This document shows, piece after piece, positions 1-7,034 of a stretch of DNA of 11,062 bases; position 1 is the first letter of the stretch, and each line of letters starts with the position of its first letter. The stretch is from Clostridia bacterium. GTDB taxonomy: Bacteria; Bacillota; Clostridia; Oscillospirales; CAG-272. A program made the position numbers and the translations under genes. The notes under the pieces were generated by a model. It was not told the DNA's origin. It was given only the letters and a program-made list of their open reading frames with translations, and made no database searches. The DNA is taken from NCBI GenBank assembly GCA_017382555.1, contig JAFOAB010000288.1, positions 1-11,062 on the forward strand, in the 5' to 3' direction.

Positions 1-864
1 CGCATCAAGATCGCACTCCGTCATATACTTATGGCAAAGCATCTGGAAGAAGATGTTGGTGTGTACGTCCTCGCTCTGCTTTGCTACGGTCATCTTGGAG
101 ATTATCTCCTTATCCGCGATAACGAAGCCTACGCGCATACCTGCGGAAAGGATCTTGGAAAATGAGGAGCAGTAGATAACGATTCCGTCCTCGTCAAGGG
201 ACTTGATGGTGGGAATATCCTCGCCCTCAAAGCGCAATTCGCCGTAGGGATTATCCTCAAATATAACGACGCCGTGCTTCTTTGCAACCTCGAGTATCGC
301 CTTTCTCTTCTCAAGAGAGGTGGAGGTGCCGCAGGGGTTGTGGAAGGTGGGGATGAGGTAGATCATCTTTGCGTTGGGGGTAGCGGTGAGAGTTCTATCA
401 AGCTCCTCGGGATCGATTCCGTCATCGTGAAGCTTAACGCCAACGGTCTTGGCGCCGCAGGAGCGGAATGCATTGAGCGCACCGATAAAGGTAGGCTCCT
501 CGCAAACAACAACGTCGCCCTCGTTTGTGAATATTTTTGCGGCAAGCTCGATACCCTGATTACCGCCGCTGACGATAAGAGTATCGTCATTTGCCTTAAC
601 AACACCGAATCTGTCGCGCTGACGCTCGGTAATTGCGGCACGAAGAGGTGCATAGCCCTCGGTCATGCTGTACTGAAGTGCGCTTACCGCGCTCTTTGCG
701 TAAATATCCGCGGAAAGGCGCGCAAGCTCCTCAACGGGGAAGGACTCGGGTGCGGGATTACCCGCCGCAAAGGATATTACCTCGGGATCCACAAGGGATT
801 TGAACATCTCTCTGATTGCAGAGGGCTTAAGGCTTTTGATCTTATCTGAAAAATTGTAATTCAT
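1..864 (-). CDS. PLP-dependent class I/II aminotransferase, 3' end cut by window
   Basis: This is the N-terminal 288 residues of a fold-type I aminotransferase; the C-terminal part runs off the left edge. Seen in the sequence: the substrate-loop start SFAAGNPAPESFP (31-43), the cofactor-site SGGNQG (99-104), HNPCG with the PLP-contacting Asn176, EDNPYGELRF with Asp204 and Tyr207, and SSFSKILSAGMRVG with the Schiff-base Lys237. The arrangement and the lack of an N-terminal GntR DNA-binding domain match the LysN/2-aminoadipate/aromatic aminotransferase branch. From family knowledge it would move an amino group between an amino acid and a 2-oxo acid in the cytoplasm; the substrate cannot be told from sequence. 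ATG at 864 is chosen because GAGGT sits just upstream. The gene starts 7 bases after the preceding stop, so it is probably co-translated as the last visible gene of the unit. Confidence 0.9.
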   Translation of the reverse strand, partial: MNYNFSDKIKSLKPSAIREMFKSLVDPEVISFAAGNPAPESFPVEELARLSADIYAKSAVSALQYSMTEGYAPLRAAITERQRDRFGVVKANDDTLIVSGGNQGIELAAKIFTNEGDVVVCEEPTFIGALNAFRSCGAKTVGVKLHDDGIDPEELDRTLTATPNAKMIYLIPTFHNPCGTSTSLEKRKAILEVAKKHGVVIFEDNPYGELRFEGEDIPTIKSLDEDGIVIYCSSFSKILSAGMRVGFVIADKEIISKMTVAKQSEDVHTNIFFQMLCHKYMTECDLDA

Positions 865-874
865 CTTGACCTCA
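862..874 (-). promoter_or_regulatory. Stop-in-SD junction, hypothetical gene to aminotransferase
   Basis: The minus strand reads TGAGGTCAAGATG. The TGA stop of the upstream membrane-anchored protein supplies the first bases of the GAGGT ribosome binding site, and the aminotransferase ATG follows 7 bases after the stop. A ribosome terminating here covers the next start, so termination-reinitiation coupling is likely (inference). The same geometry occurs at two other junctions in the window. Confidence 0.75.
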
Positions 875-1474
875 TTTCGCTTTTATCGGGATTTGATATT
901 TTTCAACGGATTTCTCCGGTACATATACAAGCATACTGCCGTAGGGCACGTCGGTCTCGGGATCTGCATCACCAAAATACACGTCAAGGTAAAGCATACC
1001 GGTTACCGAGGTATCCACGTTATCAAAAACTACACGGCGGTAGTTATATATCATAAAATGGGAATAAGTTGCGAACGAATGTGCGTACACCTTGCCGCTT
1101 TCATCGCGCAGATAGTAGGAAAATCTTGCATCATCCCCAGTCGGAAGCCCGTCAAGCTTCAGATCGTTTTTGATATCCTCAAGCGTGCTGTCGTTATATC
1201 GAAGCGTCAGCTGTATCTGCTTTGCATCCGGGATAAGCACAAAATATCTGAAAAAGAAGTGCGCCCTGTCCTTATTATCATAAGGTGTTACGGGGTCCTG
1301 CGTAAATGCCTCGGGCGGAAGCCCCGCATCCGAATAGGCGGCATCAAGCACGCTGTTTGCGTATATCTCCTTCGCCTCTGCGGGCCAGTAGTCCGAGAGT
1401 ATTATGCGGAGTATGAACATTCCGCAAAACAGAAATATTCCCGTGATCATCACGGTTTTTAATATTTTTCCCAT
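872..1474 (-). CDS. Hypothetical type II membrane-anchored protein
   Basis: I do not recognise a named family for this 200-residue protein. It begins with a short basic stretch (MGKILK) and one hydrophobic helix at about residues 7-27 (TVMITGIFLFCGMFILRIIL). About 170 polar residues rich in aromatics and alternating hydrophobics follow, suggesting a beta-rich domain outside the membrane (inference). There is no lipobox cysteine and no cleavage site that stands out, so a permanent N-in anchor is more likely than secretion. An in-frame ATG lies upstream at 1495 inside polA, but the ATG at 1474 is preferred because GAGGTG lies correctly before it and the polA stop is part of that site. It sits between polA and the aminotransferase with 7-base gaps on both sides, so it is surely expressed with them, but the context does not reveal its job. 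Confidence 0.8.
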   Translation of the reverse strand: MGKILKTVMITGIFLFCGMFILRIILSDYWPAEAKEIYANSVLDAAYSDAGLPPEAFTQDPVTPYDNKDRAHFFFRYFVLIPDAKQIQLTLRYNDSTLEDIKNDLKLDGLPTGDDARFSYYLRDESGKVYAHSFATYSHFMIYNYRRVVFDNVDTSVTGMLYLDVYFGDADPETDVPYGSMLVYVPEKSVEKYQIPIKAK

Positions 1475-1484
1475 ATTCACCTCA
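1472..1484 (-). promoter_or_regulatory. Stop-in-SD junction, polA to hypothetical gene
   Basis: The minus strand reads TGAGGTGAATATG. The polA stop TGA overlaps GAGGTGA, an extended match to the anti-Shine-Dalgarno end of bacterial 16S rRNA, and the next ATG lies 7 bases after the stop. This decides the start of the downstream gene at 1474 rather than at the upstream ATG at 1495. Confidence 0.75.
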
Positions 1485-3971
1485 ATGGCACACAAACCAA
1501 TTTTCGCCCACGCCGCACTCTGCGGGCAGAGGGACGGAAAGCTTTACCGCGTTTGCCATTTCCTCTTCAAGTATTCGGGCGGCATCCGCCATTTTATCCT
1601 TGGGCGCCTCAAGGAGCAGCTCGTCATGCACCTGAAGCAGCAGTCGAGCCTCGGGAAGCTCGCGTTCAAGACGGCGGAACACCCTTATCATCGCTATTTT
1701 GATAATATCCGCGGCGCTTCCCTGGATGGGGCTGTTCATCGCAACCCTCTCACCGAACGCCTGCAGATTTTTGTTGCTTGATTTAAGCTCGGGAATCACT
1801 CTGCGTCTGCCGAATACCGTGCTGACGTAGCCGCACGCCCTTGCGCTTTCCACTGCGGCATCAAGATACTCACTGACACCGGAGTAACGCGCAAGATAGC
1901 TTTCTATATATTCCTTTGCTTCCTTTCTTGATATGTGCAGGTCCTCAGCAAGGGAAAATTCTCCGATGCCGTAGACAATACCGAAGTTAACGGCCTTTGC
2001 GCGCTTGCGTAGCTCGCTTGTCACCATCTCCTCGGGCACGTTAAATACGGCGGATGCCGTGGAGGTGTGTATATCCGCACCCTCGTTAAATGCGCGGCAC
2101 ATTTCCTTATCTCCGCTTACGTGCGCAAGCACACGCAATTCGATCTGCGAGTAGTCCGCATCCGCAAGAAGACAACCCTCCTGCGGTATAAAGAACTTGC
2201 GCATCTGCCTGCCAAGCTCCGTACGTATCGGAATGTTCTGCAGATTGGGATCGGTGGAGGAAAGTCTGCCGGTTGCGGTCACGCTCTGATGGAAGGTGGT
2301 ATGCACCCTGCCCTCCGCATCGGCGGCGTTGATAAGACCGCACACAAAGGTGGAATTAAGCTTCGTTACGTGCCTGTATTCAAGCACAAGGGAAACTATC
2401 TCGTGGTCCGAGAGCTTATCAAGCACGTCGGATGCGGTGGAATAACCGCTTTTGGTCTTTTTGGGAGCCTTGAGTCCCATCTCCTCAAACAGCACCGTAC
2501 CAAGCTGCTTCGGGGAATTTATATTGAATTCCCTGCCCGCAAGGAAGTGGATACGGTTTTCAAGCTCCGATGCAATGGAGGCAAGCCTTTTGCCGAATTC
2601 CGTAAGCCCCTCGATATCAACGAGGAAGCCGCGCTCCTCCATAGTGTAAAGTATCTCGGCAACGGGGATCTCGATCTCCGTGAGAAGCTTCAAGCCGCCG
2701 TTTTCCTCAAGTCTCTTTTCCTCATCGTGCCACAGCGCGTTTATATAATCTATCACACAGCCGGTACCCAGCGGATGCTTTGCGGCAACCGCATCAAGGC
2801 TGTGATCGGACGTGCCGGATTCCAGAATATAATCCGCAAGCATCGTATCAAACACGCATCCGCGTATTCTGCGTCCTACGGCGTGGCAAGCCGCCTTCAG
2901 ATCGTGGCATACAAGCCTTACGCCGCCGTCAAAAAATCCGTCGGCTTTTTTCGCTTCCTCAAGCGTAAGATGCATATATGCGCCGTCACAAAGAACGAGC
3001 ATACCGTCCGCATCAACGGTAAACACAGCAGTTTTACCCTCGGTAAATGCACAAAGCTCTGCGGCATCCACCGCTCTTGTGCCATTCGGCAACGTATATT
3101 CAAGCTTGTCCGCCTTAACCGAAAGCTTTTCCGTAAGCTTGGCAAATCCAAGCTCGGAGAAGAGCGCGGCAAGCCTTGCGTTGTCTCTTTTAATTTCAGC
3201 GGCTTCCTTTATGCCGAAGCCAAGCTCAGCGTCTCTTTTTATCGTCGCAAGCTCAAGGGAAATATATGCAAGCTCCTTGCCCGCCTCAAGCTTTGCCCTC
3301 TGTCCTGCGGGGATAGCGGCATCGGGAAGCGCCTCATACATCGCATCCAGCGTTCCGTATTCACCGATAAGCTTGAATGCCGTTTTTTCGCCGATGCCGG
3401 GCACACCGGGAATGTTATCCGAGCTGTCGCCCATAAGCGCCTTGCAGTAAACGTAATTTTCTGCGGGCACTCCGTACTTTTCCTTGAATGCCTCGGGGGT
3501 CATATTCAGCGTTTCTTTATTTGTTGCCAGAAGCACCGTGGTCTTATCCGTGATAAGCTGGAGGCTGTCGCGGTCTCCGGTAAGGAGATATACCTCCATA
3601 TCCTCCGCCTCTGCCTCCGCGGCAAAGGTGCCGAGGATGTCGTCTGCCTCAAAGCCCGCCTTTTCCGCAACGAAAACGCCCATTGCGGTAAGGCAGTCCT
3701 TCGCCACCGGGAACTGTGCAAGCAGCTCGGGCGGTGTGGGTCTTCTGCCCGCCTTATATTCGCTGTACATATTGTGGCGGAAGGTGGGCGCCTTTACGTC
3801 AAATGCCGCGGCACAAATATCGGGGGATAAAGCCTCCATCTGCGCTGTTACGGTGTTTATCATTCCGTATACGGCGTTCGTGGGGATACCCGAGGGGGAC
3901 GTAAGCGGAGCTATTCCGTAAAACGCGCGGTTAAGTATACTGTTTGCATCAATAACGAGAAGCTTTTTCAT
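1482..3971 (-). CDS. polA: DNA polymerase I
   Basis: The 829-residue family A polymerase fills repair gaps and removes RNA primers. Residues 1-290 are the 5'-nuclease domain: Asp8 in VIDAN, the EADD cluster (108-111), TGDRD with Asp133/Asp135, and GDSSDNIPGVPGIGEKTA (181-198) with the helix-hairpin-helix. Residues about 300-435 are a remnant of the 3'-5' exonuclease domain that lacks the metal ligands. Residues about 440-829 are the polymerase: TATGRLSSTDPNLQNIP (565-581), motif A DYSQIELR with Asp606, motif B RKRAKAVNFGIVYG with Lys659, Phe663 and Tyr667, NSPIQGSAAD (746-755), and motif C VHDEL with Asp783. The length is close to Taq (832) and well below E. coli (928). The start is 24 bases after the upstream gene, with a purine-rich GGAAGAG before it. 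The neighbour usual in many Firmicutes (coaE) is absent; a small membrane-anchored protein follows instead. Confidence 0.98.
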   Translation of the reverse strand: MKKLLVIDANSILNRAFYGIAPLTSPSGIPTNAVYGMINTVTAQMEALSPDICAAAFDVKAPTFRHNMYSEYKAGRRPTPPELLAQFPVAKDCLTAMGVFVAEKAGFEADDILGTFAAEAEAEDMEVYLLTGDRDSLQLITDKTTVLLATNKETLNMTPEAFKEKYGVPAENYVYCKALMGDSSDNIPGVPGIGEKTAFKLIGEYGTLDAMYEALPDAAIPAGQRAKLEAGKELAYISLELATIKRDAELGFGIKEAAEIKRDNARLAALFSELGFAKLTEKLSVKADKLEYTLPNGTRAVDAAELCAFTEGKTAVFTVDADGMLVLCDGAYMHLTLEEAKKADGFFDGGVRLVCHDLKAACHAVGRRIRGCVFDTMLADYILESGTSDHSLDAVAAKHPLGTGCVIDYINALWHDEEKRLEENGGLKLLTEIEIPVAEILYTMEERGFLVDIEGLTEFGKRLASIASELENRIHFLAGREFNINSPKQLGTVLFEEMGLKAPKKTKSGYSTASDVLDKLSDHEIVSLVLEYRHVTKLNSTFVCGLINAADAEGRVHTTFHQSVTATGRLSSTDPNLQNIPIRTELGRQMRKFFIPQEGCLLADADYSQIELRVLAHVSGDKEMCRAFNEGADIHTSTASAVFNVPEEMVTSELRKRAKAVNFGIVYGIGEFSLAEDLHISRKEAKEYIESYLARYSGVSEYLDAAVESARACGYVSTVFGRRRVIPELKSSNKNLQAFGERVAMNSPIQGSAADIIKIAMIRVFRRLERELPEARLLLQVHDELLLEAPKDKMADAARILEEEMANAVKLSVPLPAECGVGENWFVCH

Positions 3972-3995
3972 ATCAACTCTTCCGTTCGAAAATCA

Positions 3996-4802
3996 TTAAT
4001 GTCTGCGGTTGCGATGGAGGGAGAGCAGCTGTGTGCCCGCAAATACCGCATAGCAGGTGATAAGCAGATCGGATGCCATGCTGTTTATAACGGAGCGACC
4101 GCCGTTAAGGGCGCTGTAAACAAGATTCGGAACACCGCAGAAGATACCGAAGCTAACAGCACCGCAGCACGCAACAACGTACATTGCGGTATTGCTCATC
4201 TCCGTATGAAAGCGGCATTCGTATATTATCATCGCCGCAATAAGACAAGCCGCAAGAATGTAGACGTTCTTGTTGGGGGAGTTCAATACAAGCGTGGAAT
4301 CGAAATAAAGCCTAAATCCCGGCATAACCACGAAAATTGCGGGAATAACGGAAAGACTTGCGCGCATATAATCGATACCCTTTACGGGCATAAACGCGTT
4401 GGCAAATACCGCAACAGCGGAAAGCGCCGCGCATATTACAATAACGATATTAACGGTGCGCGCGGAGGGATCCCCGTCCATATAAGCGGAAAGAGATTCG
4501 AATATAACGGTAAGTATTGCACATACGGCAACGGTTGCACCGATCGTGTACAGCTTGCCGTTTTTCTCCTTATACGCCGCAAGCGCATCCTTGCTTGCAA
4601 GGCACATCAACGCACTAACAAGCAGACCGAGCACACAAACACCCCAAGCAAGACCCGGAAGCATTCCCGCATCTCCCCTTGTGAAATGTCCGCTATCCGT
4701 GCTGTAAAACGCAAGCAGGGTGACGGTACGCAGTATCGCGCCGATAATTCCGGTAATAACGGAAAGAGTTAAACAAAGCATTACCATCTTTTTAGTTCTC
4801 AT
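3996..4802 (-). CDS. Hypothetical 8-helix integral membrane protein
   Basis: The 268-residue protein is almost wholly hydrophobic, with about eight membrane spans at roughly 7-32, 47-69, 85-105, 115-138, 147-168, 180-197, 205-230 and 238-258. The start has basic residues (MRTKK) and the end is a short basic, His-containing tail (HRNRRH), so both ends are probably cytoplasmic. No transporter, enzyme or receptor signature is visible. The stretch RLYFDSTLVLNSPNK followed by a helix ending in YECRFH resembles a pattern I associate with uncharacterised clostridial membrane proteins; that is recollection, not a search. The ATG at 4802 is preferred over a TTG at 4829 because AGAGGG lies 7 bases before it. 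The gene overlaps the end of the SLOG gene by 11 bases in another frame, so the two are probably translated together. The function is unknown. Confidence 0.8.
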   Translation of the reverse strand: MRTKKMVMLCLTLSVITGIIGAILRTVTLLAFYSTDSGHFTRGDAGMLPGLAWGVCVLGLLVSALMCLASKDALAAYKEKNGKLYTIGATVAVCAILTVIFESLSAYMDGDPSARTVNIVIVICAALSAVAVFANAFMPVKGIDYMRASLSVIPAIFVVMPGFRLYFDSTLVLNSPNKNVYILAACLIAAMIIYECRFHTEMSNTAMYVVACCGAVSFGIFCGVPNLVYSALNGGRSVINSMASDLLITCYAVFAGTQLLSLHRNRRH

Positions 4803-5289
4803 TTTCAAGCCCTCTGAGTCTCTTTGCAAGATTAACTATTTGAAGCCCGTGGTCTCGGGCGTATTTTACAGTGTAAAAGGTGCCTCCGGAGCCATGCTCC
4901 AGAAAGGCGATGCATACCGATGAAGCATCGCAAAGCTGACGGTTCCTTGTAAGCATACAGCCCTGCACGTACTCCTCGCAGGCATAGCTTACCCCGTCGG
5001 CACTGCCGAGTATCTCCGAATATCTTCGCTTGTCCGCTTCTCTCCAGCTTGAAGCCTGTCCCTTATGCGGGAGGAAAAGCAGAAGCTTGATATCGGGGTT
5101 TTCCTTTTTCGCCTCAAGCACACACTCCGCGGCAACGGTATCAAAGCCCATTGCACCGCCGGCGCAGAAAACCGTTCTTCCGTTTTCTGCTTGATGTGCT
5201 ATCTCTTTTTTCAGAAGCTCACGAAGCGGGTCCACGTCCCTTGCGGCAATGAATCTGTGCCCCGTAAAGCAGCAGGTGTTTTCCTTCAT
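4792..5289 (-). CDS. SLOG-family (YpsA/DUF1273-like) protein
   Basis: This 165-residue cytoplasmic protein has the Rossmann-like SLOG layout. It shows TGHR at 9-12, an FCAGGAMGFDTVAAE loop at 41-55 for a nucleotide-like ligand, LLLFLPHKGQ (69-78), TRNRQLCDASSVCIAFL (114-130) and GSGGTFYTVKYA (133-144). These are hallmarks of the YpsA/DUF1273 branch. SLOG domains are thought to bind nucleotides or nucleotide-derived ligands; Bacillus YpsA has been connected to cell division, but its biochemical activity is not settled. The start ATG shares its A with the pgeF stop (TAATG), and there is little Shine-Dalgarno sequence before it, so translation probably depends on ribosomes finishing pgeF. Its end overlaps the 8-helix membrane protein by 11 bases. 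The family assignment is good; the role here is unknown. A lysine decarboxylase-like (LOG) enzyme is less likely because its PGGxGTxxE motif is absent. Confidence 0.85.
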   Translation of the reverse strand: MKENTCCFTGHRFIAARDVDPLRELLKKEIAHQAENGRTVFCAGGAMGFDTVAAECVLEAKKENPDIKLLLFLPHKGQASSWREADKRRYSEILGSADGVSYACEEYVQGCMLTRNRQLCDASSVCIAFLEHGSGGTFYTVKYARDHGLQIVNLAKRLRGLENEN

Positions 5290-6095
5290 TAGACCATACC
5301 GATAACGGACATCATCGTTCCCCGCACTCCGCCGGACGCTCGGTGCGAATAGAACAGCTCCGTTTCACAATGTGTGCAAAGCTCGCACACGTCAATATTT
5401 TTTGCGGGAACTCCCGCAGTCTCCAAAATTATGCGATTCGCCATTTTGAGATTGCACAGATATTTGCCCTTTTCCTCACGCGCCGTAAATACCGCATCCG
5501 CAAGAATGGGGGATGCCGCCCTTGCCGCAACGTACACGTCCTCGCCAACCTCGTAGCATTTTCCGCCGATTGCGGGACCGATAGCCGCGCGAATATCGCA
5601 GGTCTTGCAGCCGAGGCTCACCATTTTTTCAACGGCACCTCGTGCGATAAGAGAAAAGGTTCCGCGCCAGCCCGCATGAACGGCGGCGCATATTTTTCTT
5701 TGCGGGTCAAACATAAGCACGGGGACACAGTCGGCGGTCTTTATTGCCGCAAACGTGCAAGGCTCTGTGATGATATAGCCGTCCCCCGCAAGCTCCGTTT
5801 GCTTAAACACTCCCGCACCTCGCATATCCGCACCGACTTCGATTATAATGTCGGAATGTATCTGCGGTACGGAGACAAGCGCATCGGCATCAAAGCCGAG
5901 CGCATCGGCAAGGCGCCGTACGTTATGAAGCACCTCTCCGTCCTCATCTCCGCGCCCGAAGGCGAGGTTGAGGCTTTTTGTATGGGGAAGCGAGGAGACA
6001 CCGCCGATACGGGTGGAAAAGCCGTGCACAGCACCGCCAAGCATATCGCTTGCGTAGTATATAACTCCGTTTTCCGCCCGTATCGGTTTAAACAT
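5289..6095 (-). CDS. pgeF: Laccase-domain purine nucleoside phosphorylase (YfiH/YlmD family)
   Basis: The 268-residue protein belongs to the DUF152/YfiH family, known as cytoplasmic zinc enzymes that cleave adenosine, inosine and related nucleosides; E. coli YfiH has also been connected with peptidoglycan precursor editing. The metal ligands are visible: His80 in VPQIHSD, Cys123 in KTADCVPVLMFDP and His140 in AVHAGWRGT. GPAIGGKCYEVG (173-184) and CELCTHCETELFYSHR (237-252) are also typical. The closing SHRASGGVRGTMM differs from the SYRR..GR form of proteobacterial members, and I take it as a lineage variant. The length is normal. The gene starts 7 bases after truB with a TGAGGT site and shares a base with the following SLOG gene. 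In vivo the substrate could be nucleosides released by RNA turnover, which would fit the tRNA-related genes upstream (inference). Confidence 0.93.
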   Translation of the reverse strand: MFKPIRAENGVIYYASDMLGGAVHGFSTRIGGVSSLPHTKSLNLAFGRGDEDGEVLHNVRRLADALGFDADALVSVPQIHSDIIIEVGADMRGAGVFKQTELAGDGYIITEPCTFAAIKTADCVPVLMFDPQRKICAAVHAGWRGTFSLIARGAVEKMVSLGCKTCDIRAAIGPAIGGKCYEVGEDVYVAARAASPILADAVFTAREEKGKYLCNLKMANRIILETAGVPAKNIDVCELCTHCETELFYSHRASGGVRGTMMSVIGMV

Positions 6096-6105
6096 ATCTA
6101 CCTCA
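6093..6105 (-). promoter_or_regulatory. Stop-in-SD junction, truB to pgeF
   Basis: The minus strand reads TGAGGTAGATATG. The TGA that ends truB is part of the GAGGT ribosome binding site of pgeF, and the ATG follows 7 bases after the stop. It is the third copy of the same arrangement in this window and supports the pgeF start at 6095. Confidence 0.75.
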
Positions 6106-7026
6106 AATTTCGTCCAGTCTTATCTGCTTTATCGGCTTCAGCGCGGTGCCGTCCTTGAAGCGGCGCACCTCCGCAAAGGCGAAAAAGCCCTTTTTATCGA
6201 AAAGACGCACACGAGTGCCCTCGGCATACTCGATGCCTATCTTATGCTGATACACCTCGTTGCCTCGGTGTGCAAGCGTTGCAAAAAAATCCGGAAGACG
6301 CACTGCGGGAAGCTCCGCAAACGCGGATTCGGTGGGCAGAAGCAGCGCATAGCGCTCCTCCTCCGTCATCTGCTCAAGCTCCTCAAAGGTATGCGCCTCG
6401 TTAAGCGAAAAGCCGCAAGCAGCCGTACGCCTGAGCGAGCTCATAACCGCACCGCAGCCGAGATACGCGCCGATATCCGCGCAAAGGGTGCGGATGTACG
6501 TACCCTTCGAGCACGTTACGTCAAGCTCATATTCGCCCTCTCCGCACGCCTTAATATCAAGCGAATGCACGCAAACCGGTCTTGCCTCCCTCTCCACGGT
6601 CTTACCGCTTCTTGCAAGGTCGACAAGCTTTTGCCCATCACGCTTAAGTGCGCTGTACATCGGGGGCACCTGCATAATATCACCCGTGAAGCGCGCGGCG
6701 GCATTTACCACCGTCCCCTCATCGGGTATAGGGGCATCGGTGATCTGCACCTCGCCCCATATATCCTCCGTATCGCTGACACAGCCGAGCTTCATTTTTG
6801 CGCGGTAGCTTTTATCGCCGTCGCAAAAATACTCGGATGCCTTTACCGCCCTGCCTACAAGAAGTATCAAAAGTCCCGTGGCATTCGGATCCAGCGTGCC
6901 GGTATGACCGACCTCACGCGTGTTAAACAGGCGTCTCACACGGTTTACCGCGTTGTGGCTCGTCATATTCTCCGGCTTGTCTATCAAGAGAACGCCGAAG
7001 CGCTCCGCTTTGGTAGTATTCTGCAT
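6103..7026 (-). CDS. truB: tRNA pseudouridine-55 synthase
   Basis: The 307-residue enzyme converts U55 in the T-loop of tRNAs to pseudouridine. It opens with GVLLIDKPENMTSH (11-24) and carries the catalytic Asp46 in GHTGTLDPNATG (40-51), the conserved Tyr74 in KSYRAKMKLG (72-81), PPMYSALKRDGQKL (121-134) and CSKGTYIRTLCADIG (172-186), all in the order expected of TruB. A C-terminal PUA-like segment (about 240-307) is present, with TRVRLFDKKGFFAFAEV. The length is normal. The start lies 8 bases after the aspS stop; the end of aspS is purine-rich (GAGGAAGAG), which may help initiation. In many bacteria truB lies in the nusA-infB-rbfA cluster; here it follows aspS, which still makes a tRNA-themed pair. 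Confidence 0.97.
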   Translation of the reverse strand: MQNTTKAERFGVLLIDKPENMTSHNAVNRVRRLFNTREVGHTGTLDPNATGLLILLVGRAVKASEYFCDGDKSYRAKMKLGCVSDTEDIWGEVQITDAPIPDEGTVVNAAARFTGDIMQVPPMYSALKRDGQKLVDLARSGKTVEREARPVCVHSLDIKACGEGEYELDVTCSKGTYIRTLCADIGAYLGCGAVMSSLRRTAACGFSLNEAHTFEELEQMTEEERYALLLPTESAFAELPAVRLPDFFATLAHRGNEVYQHKIGIEYAEGTRVRLFDKKGFFAFAEVRRFKDGTALKPIKQIRLDEI

Positions 7027-7034
7027 ACCGCGGC

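Noticed and set aside
274..849. 191-codon plus-strand frame antisense to the aminotransferase
   Set aside because: The opposite strand encodes a clear aminotransferase with catalytic Lys237. The plus-strand translation is low-information.
1475..1495. Upstream ATG that would add 7 residues to the hypothetical protein after polA
   Set aside because: No ribosome binding site precedes it, whereas GAGGTG precedes the ATG at 1474.
2067..3830. 587-codon open frame on the plus strand, antisense to polA
   Set aside because: It lies wholly inside polA, which has all catalytic motifs. The translation is Cys/Lys/Arg-rich with no domain pattern, and there is no ribosome binding site. It stays open because polA rarely uses codons whose complement is a stop.
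4803..4829. Upstream TTG start that would lengthen the 8-helix membrane protein by 9 residues
   Set aside because: The ATG at 4802 has AGAGGG 7 bases before it. The extension would be deep inside the SLOG gene and adds non-hydrophobic residues before a natural basic N-terminus.
4792..5289. SLOG gene as a LOG cytokinin-activating or DprA-type protein
   Set aside because: The LOG PGGxGTxxE motif is absent and the length is too short for DprA. TGHR, GGAMGFD and RNRQLCD match the YpsA/DUF1273 branch.
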